DNA of 64,000 nucleotides, from positions 4,012,826 through 4,076,825 of the forward strand of contig NZ_CP074405.1 of the NCBI RefSeq assembly GCF_018388445.1, in the 5' to 3' direction. A program made the position numbers and the translations under genes. This DNA comes from Cellulomonas wangleii. GTDB taxonomy: Bacteria > Actinomycetota > Actinomycetes > Actinomycetales > Cellulomonadaceae. The notes beneath the pieces were generated by a model that made no database searches, was not told the DNA's origin, and saw only the letters and a program-made list of their open reading frames with translations. This document shows positions 15,425 through 22,797 of this stretch, piece after piece. How positions within the stretch are numbered: the first letter of the stretch is position 1; the number at the start of each line of letters is the position of its first letter.

Positions 15425-15522
15425 TGTCGAGATGCACGGCAGATCGACCGCTGCTGAGCGTCATACCTTGCCCGCTGGCGCCGGTGTGGCCACGTCCGGT
15501 CAGTGTACGGAGCGGCCGCCCA
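15425..15522 (+). repeat. TGTCGAGATGC element, left-end form with stem-loop
   Basis: Reads TGTCGAGATGCACGGCAGAT then CGACCGCTGCTGAGCGTCAT and a degenerate ACCTTGCCCG block; CCGGTCAGTGTACGGAGCGG follows, aligning with the CGGTCAAAGTACGGAGGGC of the copy at 18483. Confidence 0.6.
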
Positions 15523-15872
15523 CCGGCGGCCAGCACGGACTGACGACAACCCAGGCAGGGTGGTCAACTTTCAGACGTCGATCCCTGATCAGGATTCAGC
15601 CGTCGTTGACAGCCTCAGCCGCGACCCGTTGGCCGTGGGCAGAGGCGTGACATCACGCACCGTCGACTCGCTTCCCTCCACGCCTCTCACGGAGGAGGTC
15701 GGATTCCTTCAGCAGGCGCGGAGGCGGCGGCGGAGTAGGACCAGTCTCGCCGTACCGTGAGCACGTCCGGATCATGAGCCAGCGCATCAAGGACGTCGAC
15801 GGCATCGAACGACTGTCCGGGCGCCATCGCGCCCGGGCCTCCGTGCCACCCGGAGAGGAGGCGGCGCCGGCC

Positions 15873-16033
15873 TGACGCGTTCACCCCCCAGACGCTGATG
15901 TTCGCCGGTCTGTTCTGCCTCGCGCTGCACCTGGGAGGCGTCGGCGGCTCGTCACCGGTCAACGGCGGCTGGCGGGGGCGTGGGGTGCGTTCCCGCCGGC
16001 GGTATGGCTCGTACAGCCCGCTCCCGTCATCAG
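15873..16033 (+). pseudogene. Partial diverged copy of the small membrane protein gene
   Basis: Aligns with 8898-9058: GACGCGTTCACCCCCCAGAC, TGATGTTCG(T/C)CGG, GCGGCTGGCGGGGGCGTGGG and GCTCGTAC followed by CCCGCTCCCGTCATCA. The 5' hydrophobic half of the gene is absent, and the reading frame lacks the original start, so it is not expected to be functional. Confidence 0.7.
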
Positions 16034-16129
16034 GTGCCGGGATCGCCGCCTTCTCGATCCTTCCGCATCGACCCCCGAACGGGCGTCCCACGGCCCCGCA
16101 CCTCGGGACCTGGGCCCCGGCGTGCGCCG

Positions 16130-16561
16130 TCAGGCCAGGCCGTCGGCTGCCATGAGCGACAGACCCATGGGGCCCGGGTTGTACGCGAGCTCCCACCGGA
16201 ACCCGTCCGGGTCCGCGACGTACGCCGAGTACCCGCCCCACTCGCGCCGGACGGGCGCGTGCACGAGTGCACCACCGGCTGCGATCACGTCAGCGACGGC
16301 AGCGTCGACGGCCGCAGGAGTCGGCACGTTGTGCGCGAGCACGAACGGCGCCTCCCCCGGCGGCGTGCCGGCCGGGCCGACCTCGTCGACGAACGAGGCC
16401 GCACGCCACAGGGACAGCACGAGCGTGGGCGACAGCCTCACGAACACGACCTCGCCCGGCACCTCCCCGAGCACGGGCCAGCCGAGCCCGTCGACGTAGA
16501 ACCGGCGGGAGCGGGCGACGTCCTGCACGGCGAGTGTTACGAGGTTCACGCGCGCGTCCAT
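16130..16561 (-). CDS. VOC family protein (glyoxalase/bleomycin-resistance fold)
   Basis: A 143-residue protein with two beta-alpha-beta-beta-beta modules. It starts VNLVTLAVQDVARSRRFYVD and has the second-module strand YSAYVADPDGFRWELAYNPG near the C-terminus with Glu in the usual metal-ligand position. Several ligand positions of true glyoxalase I are not evident, so it may bind a small hydrophobic ligand or be an uncharacterised dioxygenase/isomerase-like VOC protein. It lies between the element end at 15425 and the junction at 16794. The annotation rests on fold-level text similarity. Confidence 0.8.
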   Translation of the reverse strand: MDARVNLVTLAVQDVARSRRFYVDGLGWPVLGEVPGEVVFVRLSPTLVLSLWRAASFVDEVGPAGTPPGEAPFVLAHNVPTPAAVDAAVADVIAAGGALVHAPVRREWGGYSAYVADPDGFRWELAYNPGPMGLSLMAADGLA

Positions 16562-16793
16562 GGCGTGACCCTAGGCCCGGGCACCCCCTGGTGCGGGCGG
16601 AAGCAGCCTGAGGACAGGCAGTCGGGGTGTCATCGAACCCGACCGGTCGAACAGCGCACCCGCGGACGCCCGGTACGTCAAGCGGAGTACTCGATCGGGT
16701 CACCGCGGATCTCCGGAGCAGGTCTGGACAGCCCAGACATCGACACCGTTGAGTCGGGCTACGGCGACGACAAAGGACGGGGCAGCGCAATGG

Positions 16794-16880
16794 CATCTCG
16801 ACAGTCGTCTGTCGAGATGCACGACAGATTGACCGGGCGCGAGCGCCGTACTTTGACCGAACGGCCACCCGGCTGAAGCG
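16794..16880. repeat. TGTCGAGATGC element ends, back-to-back junction 2
   Basis: GCATCTCGACA and TGTCGAGATGC face each other with a 6-base spacer (GTCGTC). The rightward copy continues ACGACAGATTGACCGGGCGC and CCGTACTTTGACCGAACGGC, a clean example of the left-end form. Confidence 0.7.
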
Positions 16881-16917
16881 GCATCCAAAGTAGAAGTGGG
16901 CAGCGTGCACGCGGTCG

Positions 16918-17125
16918 AGGGCACGCCACCGAGGCCTGCGAAGCCGCACTCAGCTAGTTCACCGCCGCACTGCCCGGTGAAGCCGTCGTACTCACCACCC
17001 AGACCGCGAACGAGCGGTCGATGCGCCTTGCCGCGAGGCTGGGGTTTGTCGAGGTTGAGCGGTTCGAGGCGTACAACGCCGAGCGGTGGTTCGGCAGGTG
17101 GACCCCATCCGCAGCGACCGGCTGA
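16918..17125 (+). pseudogene. Truncated GNAT acetyltransferase copy with in-frame stop
   Basis: Aligns closely with the 3' part of the intact GNAT gene (13664-13870), including GAAGCCGCACTCAGCTNGTTC and the final GCAGCGACYGGYTGA. The 5' two thirds are missing, and the codon for Trp in CAGCTGGTTC has become the stop TAG. It sits between the left-end copy at 16810 and the right-end copy at 17211, so it could be the cargo remnant of a 410-bp element. Confidence 0.8.
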
Positions 17126-17204
17126 ACCTGGTCCGCACGGGCCGCGGCGCGCGGAGATCCGGAGGTATCGGGTAGTCAAACGAAGACGAGTGTCCAGACA
17201 AACA

Positions 17205-17220
17205 ACCTTGCATCTCGACA
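17205..17220 (-). repeat. TGTCGAGATGC element terminus (right end)
   Basis: Reads CCTTGCATCTCGACA on the plus strand, identical to the terminus at 18466-18480. The inner AAAGTA block is not preserved, so it is a partial copy. Confidence 0.6.
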
Positions 17221-17349
17221 TACGGCGCCGACTGGTCGTCGTCCAGCTCAGCGGACAACAGTTGCCGCGGTCGAGCCTCCCGGCGCGGGGGAGCATCGGG
17301 GAACCCGTGCGACGGTCGGAGTATCAACTTCTGGACGGCGCCGTCATCA

Positions 17350-18210
17350 TCAGGCGGGAAGGAAGCCAGTGAGCGCATCGGTGAGCGCGTCGGGCGCCTC
17401 CTCCGCAACATGATGCCCGGAGTCGATGCCGTTTCCGCGCGCGTCGGAAGCCCAGTTGCTCCAGATCTCCAGCGGATCGCCGTACAACAGCTCCAGGTCG
17501 TCGCGGAGCGACCAGAGGACGAGGAGCGGCATCTCCAGGCGGCGTCCCGCGGCCTTGTCCGCCTCCTCATCGATGCGGTCGATGGTCAGGCCCGCGCGGT
17601 AGTCCTCCAACATCGCGCGCACCACCCGCGGATCGTGGATCGCTCGGCGCCACTCGGCGTGGTTGTCGGCCCCCATCACCCGCGGGTCACCGTGGTACCA
17701 GGCGTCGGGGTCCGCGGAGATGACCCGCTCGGGGACGTCGGGCTGCGCGAAAAAGAACCAGTGCCACCACCTCGTCGCGAAGCGGGCATCTGCGCGAGCG
17801 AGGTGCTCGCTGATCGGGATGCAGTCCATCAGGACGAGGTGGTCGACACGCTGCGGATGATCGAGCGCCAGACGCAAGGCCACGTAGCTTCCCCGATCGT
17901 GCCCGACCAGGTGAAAGCGGTCGTGGCCGAGCCTCGTCATCAGCTGCGCCACGTCGCCAGCGACCGCCCGCTTCGAGTGGGCACGGTGATCCGGCGTTGG
18001 TGCAGGGCCCGTCGAACGGCCATATCCCCGCAAGTCCGGGCAGACGACTGTGAACCCCGCGGCCACCAGCCGCGGTGCGACCGCGTGCCAGGTCGCTCCC
18101 GTTCGTGGATGACCGTGCAACAGCAGCACGGGCGGCCCGTCGCCGCCGTGCCTGACGTGGAGGGTCGCTTCGCCGACGGCGATGTCCTCGATGGTGAAGT
18201 CCTCAAACAC
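17350..18210 (-). CDS. Alpha/beta hydrolase, haloacetate dehalogenase-like
   Basis: A 286-residue alpha/beta hydrolase. The oxyanion-hole segment is LLLHGHPRTG (residues 29-38), DLRGYGRS follows, and the nucleophile elbow is GHDRG with Asp105 in place of serine, the hallmark of haloalkane and haloacetate dehalogenases. The late acid and the catalytic His (SGHHVAEEAP, about residue 266) are present. In fluoroacetate dehalogenases two arginines follow the nucleophile (DRGxR); here the second is Tyr109 (DRGSY), so haloacetate may not be the substrate. It stands alone in the accessory region between repeat copies, consistent with horizontal acquisition. Confidence 0.82.
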   Translation of the reverse strand: MFEDFTIEDIAVGEATLHVRHGGDGPPVLLLHGHPRTGATWHAVAPRLVAAGFTVVCPDLRGYGRSTGPAPTPDHRAHSKRAVAGDVAQLMTRLGHDRFHLVGHDRGSYVALRLALDHPQRVDHLVLMDCIPISEHLARADARFATRWWHWFFFAQPDVPERVISADPDAWYHGDPRVMGADNHAEWRRAIHDPRVVRAMLEDYRAGLTIDRIDEEADKAAGRRLEMPLLVLWSLRDDLELLYGDPLEIWSNWASDARGNGIDSGHHVAEEAPDALTDALTGFLPA

Positions 18211-18397
18211 GGCTCCATGATGGCGACCCTCGGCGCATACGGCGCGGCCAGAGCTCAGAGGCCACTAGCGGGGGTTCACCCGATCGATCGCGGTAACCGT
18301 GGTGGGACGCAACTGGGTTGTGTGACGGTTGTGTGGCACACATGTCGGCCACTCCTCGGGTGCGCGTCCCGCGCGTCGACGGCTAGTTTGTTAGGAC

Positions 18398-18580
18398 TTC
18401 GTATTTAATGTTTCGGGTGCGGACATTTAAAGTAGGCCGCATCTCGACACCCGATTCTCAAAGTATCTTGCATCTCGACACGTGTCGAGATGCACGGAAC
18501 ACTGACCGCCGCTGAACGGCCTACTTTGACCGGCACCACCCCGTGTCGTGCCTTCGGTCAAAGTACGGAGGGCGCAGTCC
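18398..18580. repeat. Cluster of TGTCGAGATGC element ends, back-to-back junction 3
   Basis: Two right-end copies in tandem (ending at 18449 and 18480; inner blocks TTTAAAGTAGGCC and CTCAAAGTATCTTG) abut a left-end copy from 18483 across a 2-base spacer (CG). The left-end copy has the best stem-loop: CTACTTTGACCG pairs with CGGTCAAAGTACG 22 bases later, followed by GAGGGCGCAGTCCGCC. Confidence 0.75.
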
Positions 18581-18728
18581 GCCAACCTTCCGCGCCGCCG
18601 GCGCCGGCGACCGCGCGACGGGCGACGGGCGACGTCCTTGAGGGTGACGTCGAGGCCGTCGGCTGGGAAGAGCTCGCTCGCGCCGCGAGCAGCCACGCCC
18701 GGCTCCGGACGACGTGCCGGGGCGAGAC

Positions 18729-19865
18729 CTAGGAGATCGTGGGCGATCCGGCTCGACGATCCGTCGCGAGGAAGTCTCGGAGGTTCTTCAACTGTTCGAG
18801 GATCTCGTCGTATGTGACAAGTTGCACCCCAGAAAGGTGCTCCCTGTACAGGTCGAACGACTTCTTCTTGTCGTCGCTGTCGAGTTCGCTGGCTCGACCT
18901 GCAACGACGAAACAGCGAGGGGCGCTGGTCGCCCAGGAAACTCGACTGGTCCGGGATTTGGTGGCGAACTCGTGCCGAGTCAGTTGTAGCGCCTGGTCAA
19001 GCACCTGCGTCAGAGCTTCGCCTATCTCGGATTGAACACCATAGATTCCCGCGCGGTACGGGCGCCTCTTTAGTAACTTCGTGCTGGGTTTCTTGATCTC
19101 GACCAACGCCGCGTTGTTTGTCATCGAGTTCTGGAAGAGGTAGTCGGCAATCTTCTTGCCCTTAGGTCGGTTGTCGCCTTGCCCGATCGCGACCTGCGCG
19201 TCAACGAAGACCGTCGGACCTCCAAACAGGAGTTGGAGTGCAAAGACGTTCTCCTCGAAGAACGTCTGCCACCATTGCTCGGGATGCCTCGCATCAAGGG
19301 CGACGCGGTACGCCTCGATCAAGTGGTCAAGGTTCGCTAACTCCACATCGCGCTGGAGGGCAACCATGCGTGCCGGGGCGACACGAGCCGCTTCGGCTGC
19401 ATGGGTCGAGACCGCCTCCACCAGGGAGGCTGCGACCTCCGCTGTAACCTCCTCACGGTCAAGGGCGGCCCCGGCGATGAACCTGCTGTCCACGTGCCGC
19501 CCGTATGCGTACCTGACCGGCTCAACTCGTAGATGCTCAGCCAACTGATTGTGGCCGTAGGCGCGGCGGACACGAAGCGAAGCGTGGTCGCCGCGTGACT
19601 TGATCCTCCGGAGCTCCGCCACGAGCGCGCCAAACCACGCGAGCCCAAGCGTGATCGTCTCGCCATCGACGGCCGGGGGCTGACCGCCATCCACGAACCG
19701 CATCTCGATGCACGTCGTGTGCTCCTCGATCAGGCGAACGAGCCAGTCGTACTCGTGCGCGAACCCAAGTCCGTACTCCACGTCCTTGGTGAATCCTGAG
19801 GGGAGATTCTCCAGCACGTCACGGACGTCCCAGTATTCGTCATCGACGTCTGAGGGAAGGGTCAC
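18729..19865 (-). CDS. Shedu-type anti-phage nuclease (DUF4263), possibly frameshifted at N-terminus
   Basis: The ORF gives 378 residues from a GTG at 19865. Its C-terminal half is a DUF4263/SduA-type domain of the PD-(D/E)xK nuclease class: Asp241 in KKIADYLF, then ALVEIKKPSTKLL with Glu256 and Lys258, then YRAGIYGVQSEIGEALTQVL and the C-terminal LSGVQLVTYDEILEQL. Shedu is a single-gene prokaryotic defence system. Protein-like sequence (RPWSDDFLGPKYSTIEKV) continues upstream of the GTG in the same frame without any start codon up to a TAA at about 19956-19958, so the true N-terminus probably lies further upstream in another frame and the gene may carry a frameshift. It stands alone, flanked by repeats and small hypotheticals. 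Confidence 0.8.
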   Translation of the reverse strand: MTLPSDVDDEYWDVRDVLENLPSGFTKDVEYGLGFAHEYDWLVRLIEEHTTCIEMRFVDGGQPPAVDGETITLGLAWFGALVAELRRIKSRGDHASLRVRRAYGHNQLAEHLRVEPVRYAYGRHVDSRFIAGAALDREEVTAEVAASLVEAVSTHAAEAARVAPARMVALQRDVELANLDHLIEAYRVALDARHPEQWWQTFFEENVFALQLLFGGPTVFVDAQVAIGQGDNRPKGKKIADYLFQNSMTNNAALVEIKKPSTKLLKRRPYRAGIYGVQSEIGEALTQVLDQALQLTRHEFATKSRTSRVSWATSAPRCFVVAGRASELDSDDKKKSFDLYREHLSGVQLVTYDEILEQLKNLRDFLATDRRAGSPTIS

Positions 19866-20118
19866 CTTCTCGATCGTCGAGTACTTCGGGCCAAGAAAGT
19901 CGTCGCTCCAAGGCCGGGTGTCCGTTGGAAAGATTGAAAGACGCCCACTGGAAGTGGATTACCTCCAGGAGCTTGACGCCGGCCGCAAGCCGGGCCGCCG
20001 CCGGGGAGTTAACTTCTGGCGTGGTCTTTGGCACGAAGTAGACCTGCGTGATCCCATCGCTGTTCGTCCGTGTCTCCGAGGACCCGCGCTCACCCGGCTC
20101 AGCTCCGAATCGAGCCAT
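19866..20118 (-). other. Probable lost N-terminal coding part of the Shedu gene
   Basis: From ATG 20118 the minus strand encodes MARFGAEPGERGSSET, then ITQVYFVPKTTPEVNSP and GVKLLEVIHFQW in one frame. Around 19945-19960 good protein text switches to the frame of the nuclease (RLSIFPTDTRPWSDDFLG). One indel would join them into a protein of about 460 residues. Either the gene is broken here or there is a base error in the assembly. Confidence 0.55.
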
Positions 20119-20361
20119 CGGCGATCCCTCGGCTCTCTTGGGGCTACGACACCCGATGGAGGACACACGGCCTGTTGGTCAGACGGCGACAGTGAACAGC
20201 CGTCGCCGAGAGTAGCGCAGCGGCGTCCCGCTCCAGTGCAGGGTTATGACGCCGAGGCGGACGCCCAGGCGAGACCGTGACGACGAAATCCACATCAATG
20301 AGATGCCGCACGAGGAGTCGCCCAGCCGTTGGCTGGTCGTGCACCTGGCAAGATCGAGAGC

Positions 20362-20952
20362 ATGGCAGCCGTCGCGTTCCCTCTGGTTTGGGCTACGTAT
20401 CAGACCATGTCCGGGCAGGCACCCTCCCTGGTTGGGGCCGCAGAGGGCTCCGACGTGACCTCGTTGCTCGACTGGCTGACAGCGATCGGGACTGTCGGAG
20501 CGGTTGTCGTCGCTCTGGCGTTCGGCATCGTCGCCGAGCGCCGTACCCGCCAAGACCGACGAGAGCGCGCCGCTGAACTCGAGCGAGCCAGGGAGGCGGC
20601 GCGTCGAGCTCAAGCTCTGCGCGTCGCCATCTGGGGCCATGAGGACTGGTCACCAGCCGAGACCGAGTACGTCACTGACGACTCGCCCGTCTCGATCCAC
20701 ATCGTCAACGCGTCTGACCTACCCGTCGTTCATGTCCAGGTTCCAGGCAACCCGGTGTGGGCGGGGTGGTCCCCGCAGTCGCTACTCCCCGGGGAGGCGA
20801 AGCACGTCGATCTGACGCTGGCCGAGCTGGCGGGGTACGAACGCGCCGGGCACCCGCCCGACGCGCGTGGCCGCCTCCGTGTGGTGTTTACAGACAACGC
20901 TGGCACGACTTGGACTCGATCGTTCACGGGCGAACTGTGGGAGCACTCGTGA
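20362..20952 (+). CDS. Hypothetical single-pass membrane protein
   Basis: A 196-residue protein, family not recognised. Residues 32-60 contain one membrane helix (LLDWLTAIGTVGAVVVALAF) followed by a charged, probably coiled-coil stretch (ERRTRQDRRERAAELERARE), then a beta-rich domain of about 110 residues ending WTRSFTGELWEHS. The layout (short N-terminus, helix, coiled coil, cytosolic domain) resembles the protein at 21669. ATG 20362 was chosen; 20329 and 20407 are alternatives. It lies 244 bp from the Shedu N-terminal region and points away from it. Confidence 0.55.
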   Translation: MAAVAFPLVWATYQTMSGQAPSLVGAAEGSDVTSLLDWLTAIGTVGAVVVALAFGIVAERRTRQDRRERAAELERAREAARRAQALRVAIWGHEDWSPAETEYVTDDSPVSIHIVNASDLPVVHVQVPGNPVWAGWSPQSLLPGEAKHVDLTLAELAGYERAGHPPDARGRLRVVFTDNAGTTWTRSFTGELWEHS

Positions 20953-21152
20953 ACAGAACACCCACGCCGTTTAGTCGGACCAACTGCACCTCACACCAGC
21001 AACAGTGATCTGATCCGAGTTCTCAACGTCGGAGGCCAACGAGTCGACGCAACCTGCGCGGGTCGCGGCGGTCTCCAGGGGAGGTCAGACCGATCGGAGG
21101 CGTTCTGCAGACCATCTTGCGTTTCAAGACGAGTTGAGCCGCAATGTTATTG

Positions 21153-21240
21153 TTTGACTGCTGCCGTGTGGGCGTTTGGTCGACAGGTCGCTCGGATCCG
21201 TCGTCGGTCGAAGCGCGGATGACCCGCCACGTGGGCGCCG
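21153..21240 (+). repeat. Degenerate copy of the repeat element's inner part
   Basis: GTGGGCGTTTGGTCGACAGG and GTCGGTCGAAGCGCGGATGA followed by CCCGCCA align with the 9945-10000 part of the copy at 9898 (GCTTTGACCGACAGGGCACT, GTCGGTCAGAGCACGGAGGA, CCCGCCA). The TGTCGAGATGC terminus is not recognisable here. Confidence 0.45.
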
Positions 21241-21285
21241 CTCGATGTCGTCGAGGCGGTCGCCGACAGACTGGCCGACCGGCTT

Positions 21286-21567
21286 GTGGCCGGGGGAACC
21301 TCGGAGGATGAGCTCCTTCGGCGGAGGGTCATCGAGACAGACCAGAACCTCCGGTGGCAACTCGCCCGCTACTCGCGTGATCGCGTCCATCGCCGACAGT
21401 CTCGACCCGGACCAACCGAACCACCGCCGTCGCTCACGCGCATCATCCACACCCTGAACAGGACCACACCAACAGAGGACGAGCTTCGAGAGATCGAGAC
21501 GGACGACACGGAGCGCCGTCGGTACGAACTGTTCTGGCGACGACGTCCGTCCCTCACCGATCGGTGA
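21286..21567 (+). CDS. Hypothetical protein, possibly 5'-truncated
   Basis: A 93-residue charged product from GTG 21286. The reading frame looks coding for a further 14 or so codons upstream (LDVVEAVADRLADRLVAGG) but meets a stop beside the degenerate repeat at 21153-21240, so the 5' end may have been replaced. The sequence includes DELLRRRVIETDQNLRWQLA and ELREIETDDTERRRYELFWR, suggesting a helical protein. No family is recognised. Confidence 0.4.
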   Translation: MAGGTSEDELLRRRVIETDQNLRWQLARYSRDRVHRRQSRPGPTEPPPSLTRIIHTLNRTTPTEDELREIETDDTERRRYELFWRRRPSLTDR

Positions 21568-21668
21568 TCGGCGCCCGCTTCCCTGAGACGCCTAAGTGGT
21601 GCGATCCAGGTCAGCACCCATACCGCCGGGTGACGTCTAACCGCGCGATCGACCATACGATCACCGAC

Positions 21669-22196
21669 ATGCAGACCGGTTCCGTGGCGGAGTGGGCTGG
21701 CGCGATTGCGACGCTCCTTGCCACCGTTGTCGCCCTGTACCTCGCGGCGCGCGATGAGGACGGTCGCCGATCACGCCTCGCTGCACGGCGCCAGATCCGG
21801 TCGATGGCGGCGATGCGTGTCCGTGAACTCCGTCGGCTCGAGCGCGACGAGGAGCGCAGTCTGCTGCGCGACGACATCGGCTACTCCCAAGACCACGTGG
21901 AACTCAGTCGCTACTACGACCTCAGCAAGGAACTGGGTTGGGTCCGCCGGCGTCGAGCCCAACGCGTGCTGCGTGATGTGTACGGGGGGCAGGCTGCCCT
22001 TGACTGGGTGGAGCTCTACCCCTCGGTATCCGAGGACGACCGCGCCCACGCCGCGGCGTTGGTCCTCCACCTCGTGCGCAGCCCTGAAGGGGCCCTGCTC
22101 ACAAAGAGCCGGCTGCACCTTGCTCTGCAGAAGCCGGCGGACGCCACGAAGGTGGCGGAACTCCGATGTCGCTACGAGGTGCTTGCCGACCTGTAG
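21669..22196 (+). CDS. Hypothetical single-pass membrane protein
   Basis: A 175-residue protein. It starts MQTGSVAEWAGAIATLLATV, giving one membrane helix at residues 9-27, then a strongly basic/charged helical segment (RSRLAARRQIRS, MRVRELRRLERDEERSLLRD) and a soluble domain of about 110 residues ending RCRYEVLADL. The architecture is similar to that of the protein at 20362 but the soluble domains differ. ATG 21669 places the helix at the very N-terminus, as usual. Such single-helix proteins next to a Shedu gene could be membrane effectors, but that is only an inference from neighbourhood. Confidence 0.6.
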   Translation: MQTGSVAEWAGAIATLLATVVALYLAARDEDGRRSRLAARRQIRSMAAMRVRELRRLERDEERSLLRDDIGYSQDHVELSRYYDLSKELGWVRRRRAQRVLRDVYGGQAALDWVELYPSVSEDDRAHAAALVLHLVRSPEGALLTKSRLHLALQKPADATKVAELRCRYEVLADL

Positions 22197-22481
22197 GTCC
22201 AGAGCAGTACATGTGGGCACAGTCGCGGGGTCGGCAGGGCCCTGGATCGAGGTTCCGTACGCCCTGCAGTCGCTCCATTCTGTGCATCTTCGCAGGTCAA
22301 CCTAGGGTCATCAGGGGGCGCCTGGGGTGACGACGCAGGTGAACCAGCCCGCGGACAGTGCCACTTTGCCGTTCGCACAAGCGTGGTCGTCCGTGGCGCC
22401 GCCACCGATCGGCGCCTGGGGTCATTTGAGGGCGCTAGCGAGCGGCACCAGCGGCGAGGTCGCGTGTATGAGCGCGGTCCC

Positions 22482-22581
22482 GGTTCCGCCAGCGCCGACC
22501 GGGACCTCAGCGGAGTCGGCCGACAGGACGGCGCGTCAGGAGTACGTCCGAGCCTGCCGACCGCGTGGCGCATCCGCCTGC
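22482..22581. repeat. 100-bp dispersed repeat, copy 2
   Basis: About 95% identical to 15322-15420 by eye (for example ACCTCAGCGGAGTCGGCC against ACTCAGCGAGTCGGCC). As at copy 1 it precedes a left-end-form element. Confidence 0.85.
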
Positions 22582-22587
22582 CCTGCC

Positions 22588-22700
22588 GTACTTAAAGTAT
22601 CCGGGGCTGATTTTTGTCGAGATGCAGGGCAGATTGACCGGGGCCCAGCGTCCTACTTTGACCGGCTGCTCCTGCGCGGAGAGCGTTGGTCAAACTAGCC
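22588..22700 (+). repeat. TGTCGAGATGC element, fused right-end remnant and left-end form
   Basis: GCCGTACTTAAAGTATCCGG is the outer part of a right end but stops short of its terminus and runs into TGTCGAGATGCAGGGCAGAT at 22615. The left-end copy continues TGACCGGGGCCCAGCGTCCT, then ACTTTGACC, which pairs with GGTCAAACT about 24 bases later. Confidence 0.7.
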
Positions 22701-22797
22701 ACGAAGAGTCCAGTGGCGTCGCGCCCACGCTCGGCCCCGGCGAGAACCGATCTCCCGGCTGGCCCGATAGCACGGCGCAGCACGCTACTTTTCGTAC

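Larger units (their letters stand above)
15108..16129. other. Gene-poor stretch with repeat elements and gene remnants
   Basis: About 1 kb without an intact gene. It holds a right-end-form element (15259-15309), a 100-bp dispersed repeat (15322-15420), a left-end-form element (from 15425) and a partial copy of the small membrane protein gene (15873-16033). On the minus strand, 15704-15830 reads FDAVDVLDALAHDPDVLTVR, which looks like a fragment of a former gene of unknown family. Confidence 0.5.
22197..22797. other. Non-coding stretch with repeats
   Basis: Contains the second copy of the 100-bp repeat (22482-22581), a truncated right-end form (CCGTACTTAAAGTATCC, 22588-22604) and a left-end-form element from 22615. 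No gene is convincing here. Confidence 0.55.

Noticed and set aside
15687..16241. Minus-strand 184-codon frame
   Set aside because: Only a short stretch (FDAVDVLDALAHDPDVLTVR) looks like protein; the rest is the reverse of a duplicated plus-strand segment.
18490..18817. Small plus-strand frames between repeat cluster and Shedu gene
   Set aside because: They start inside the repeat element and give low-quality Ala/Arg-rich sequence without ribosome-binding sites.
20119..20361. Possible promoter or small gene between the Shedu region and the next gene
   Set aside because: No convincing frame or promoter motif could be identified.
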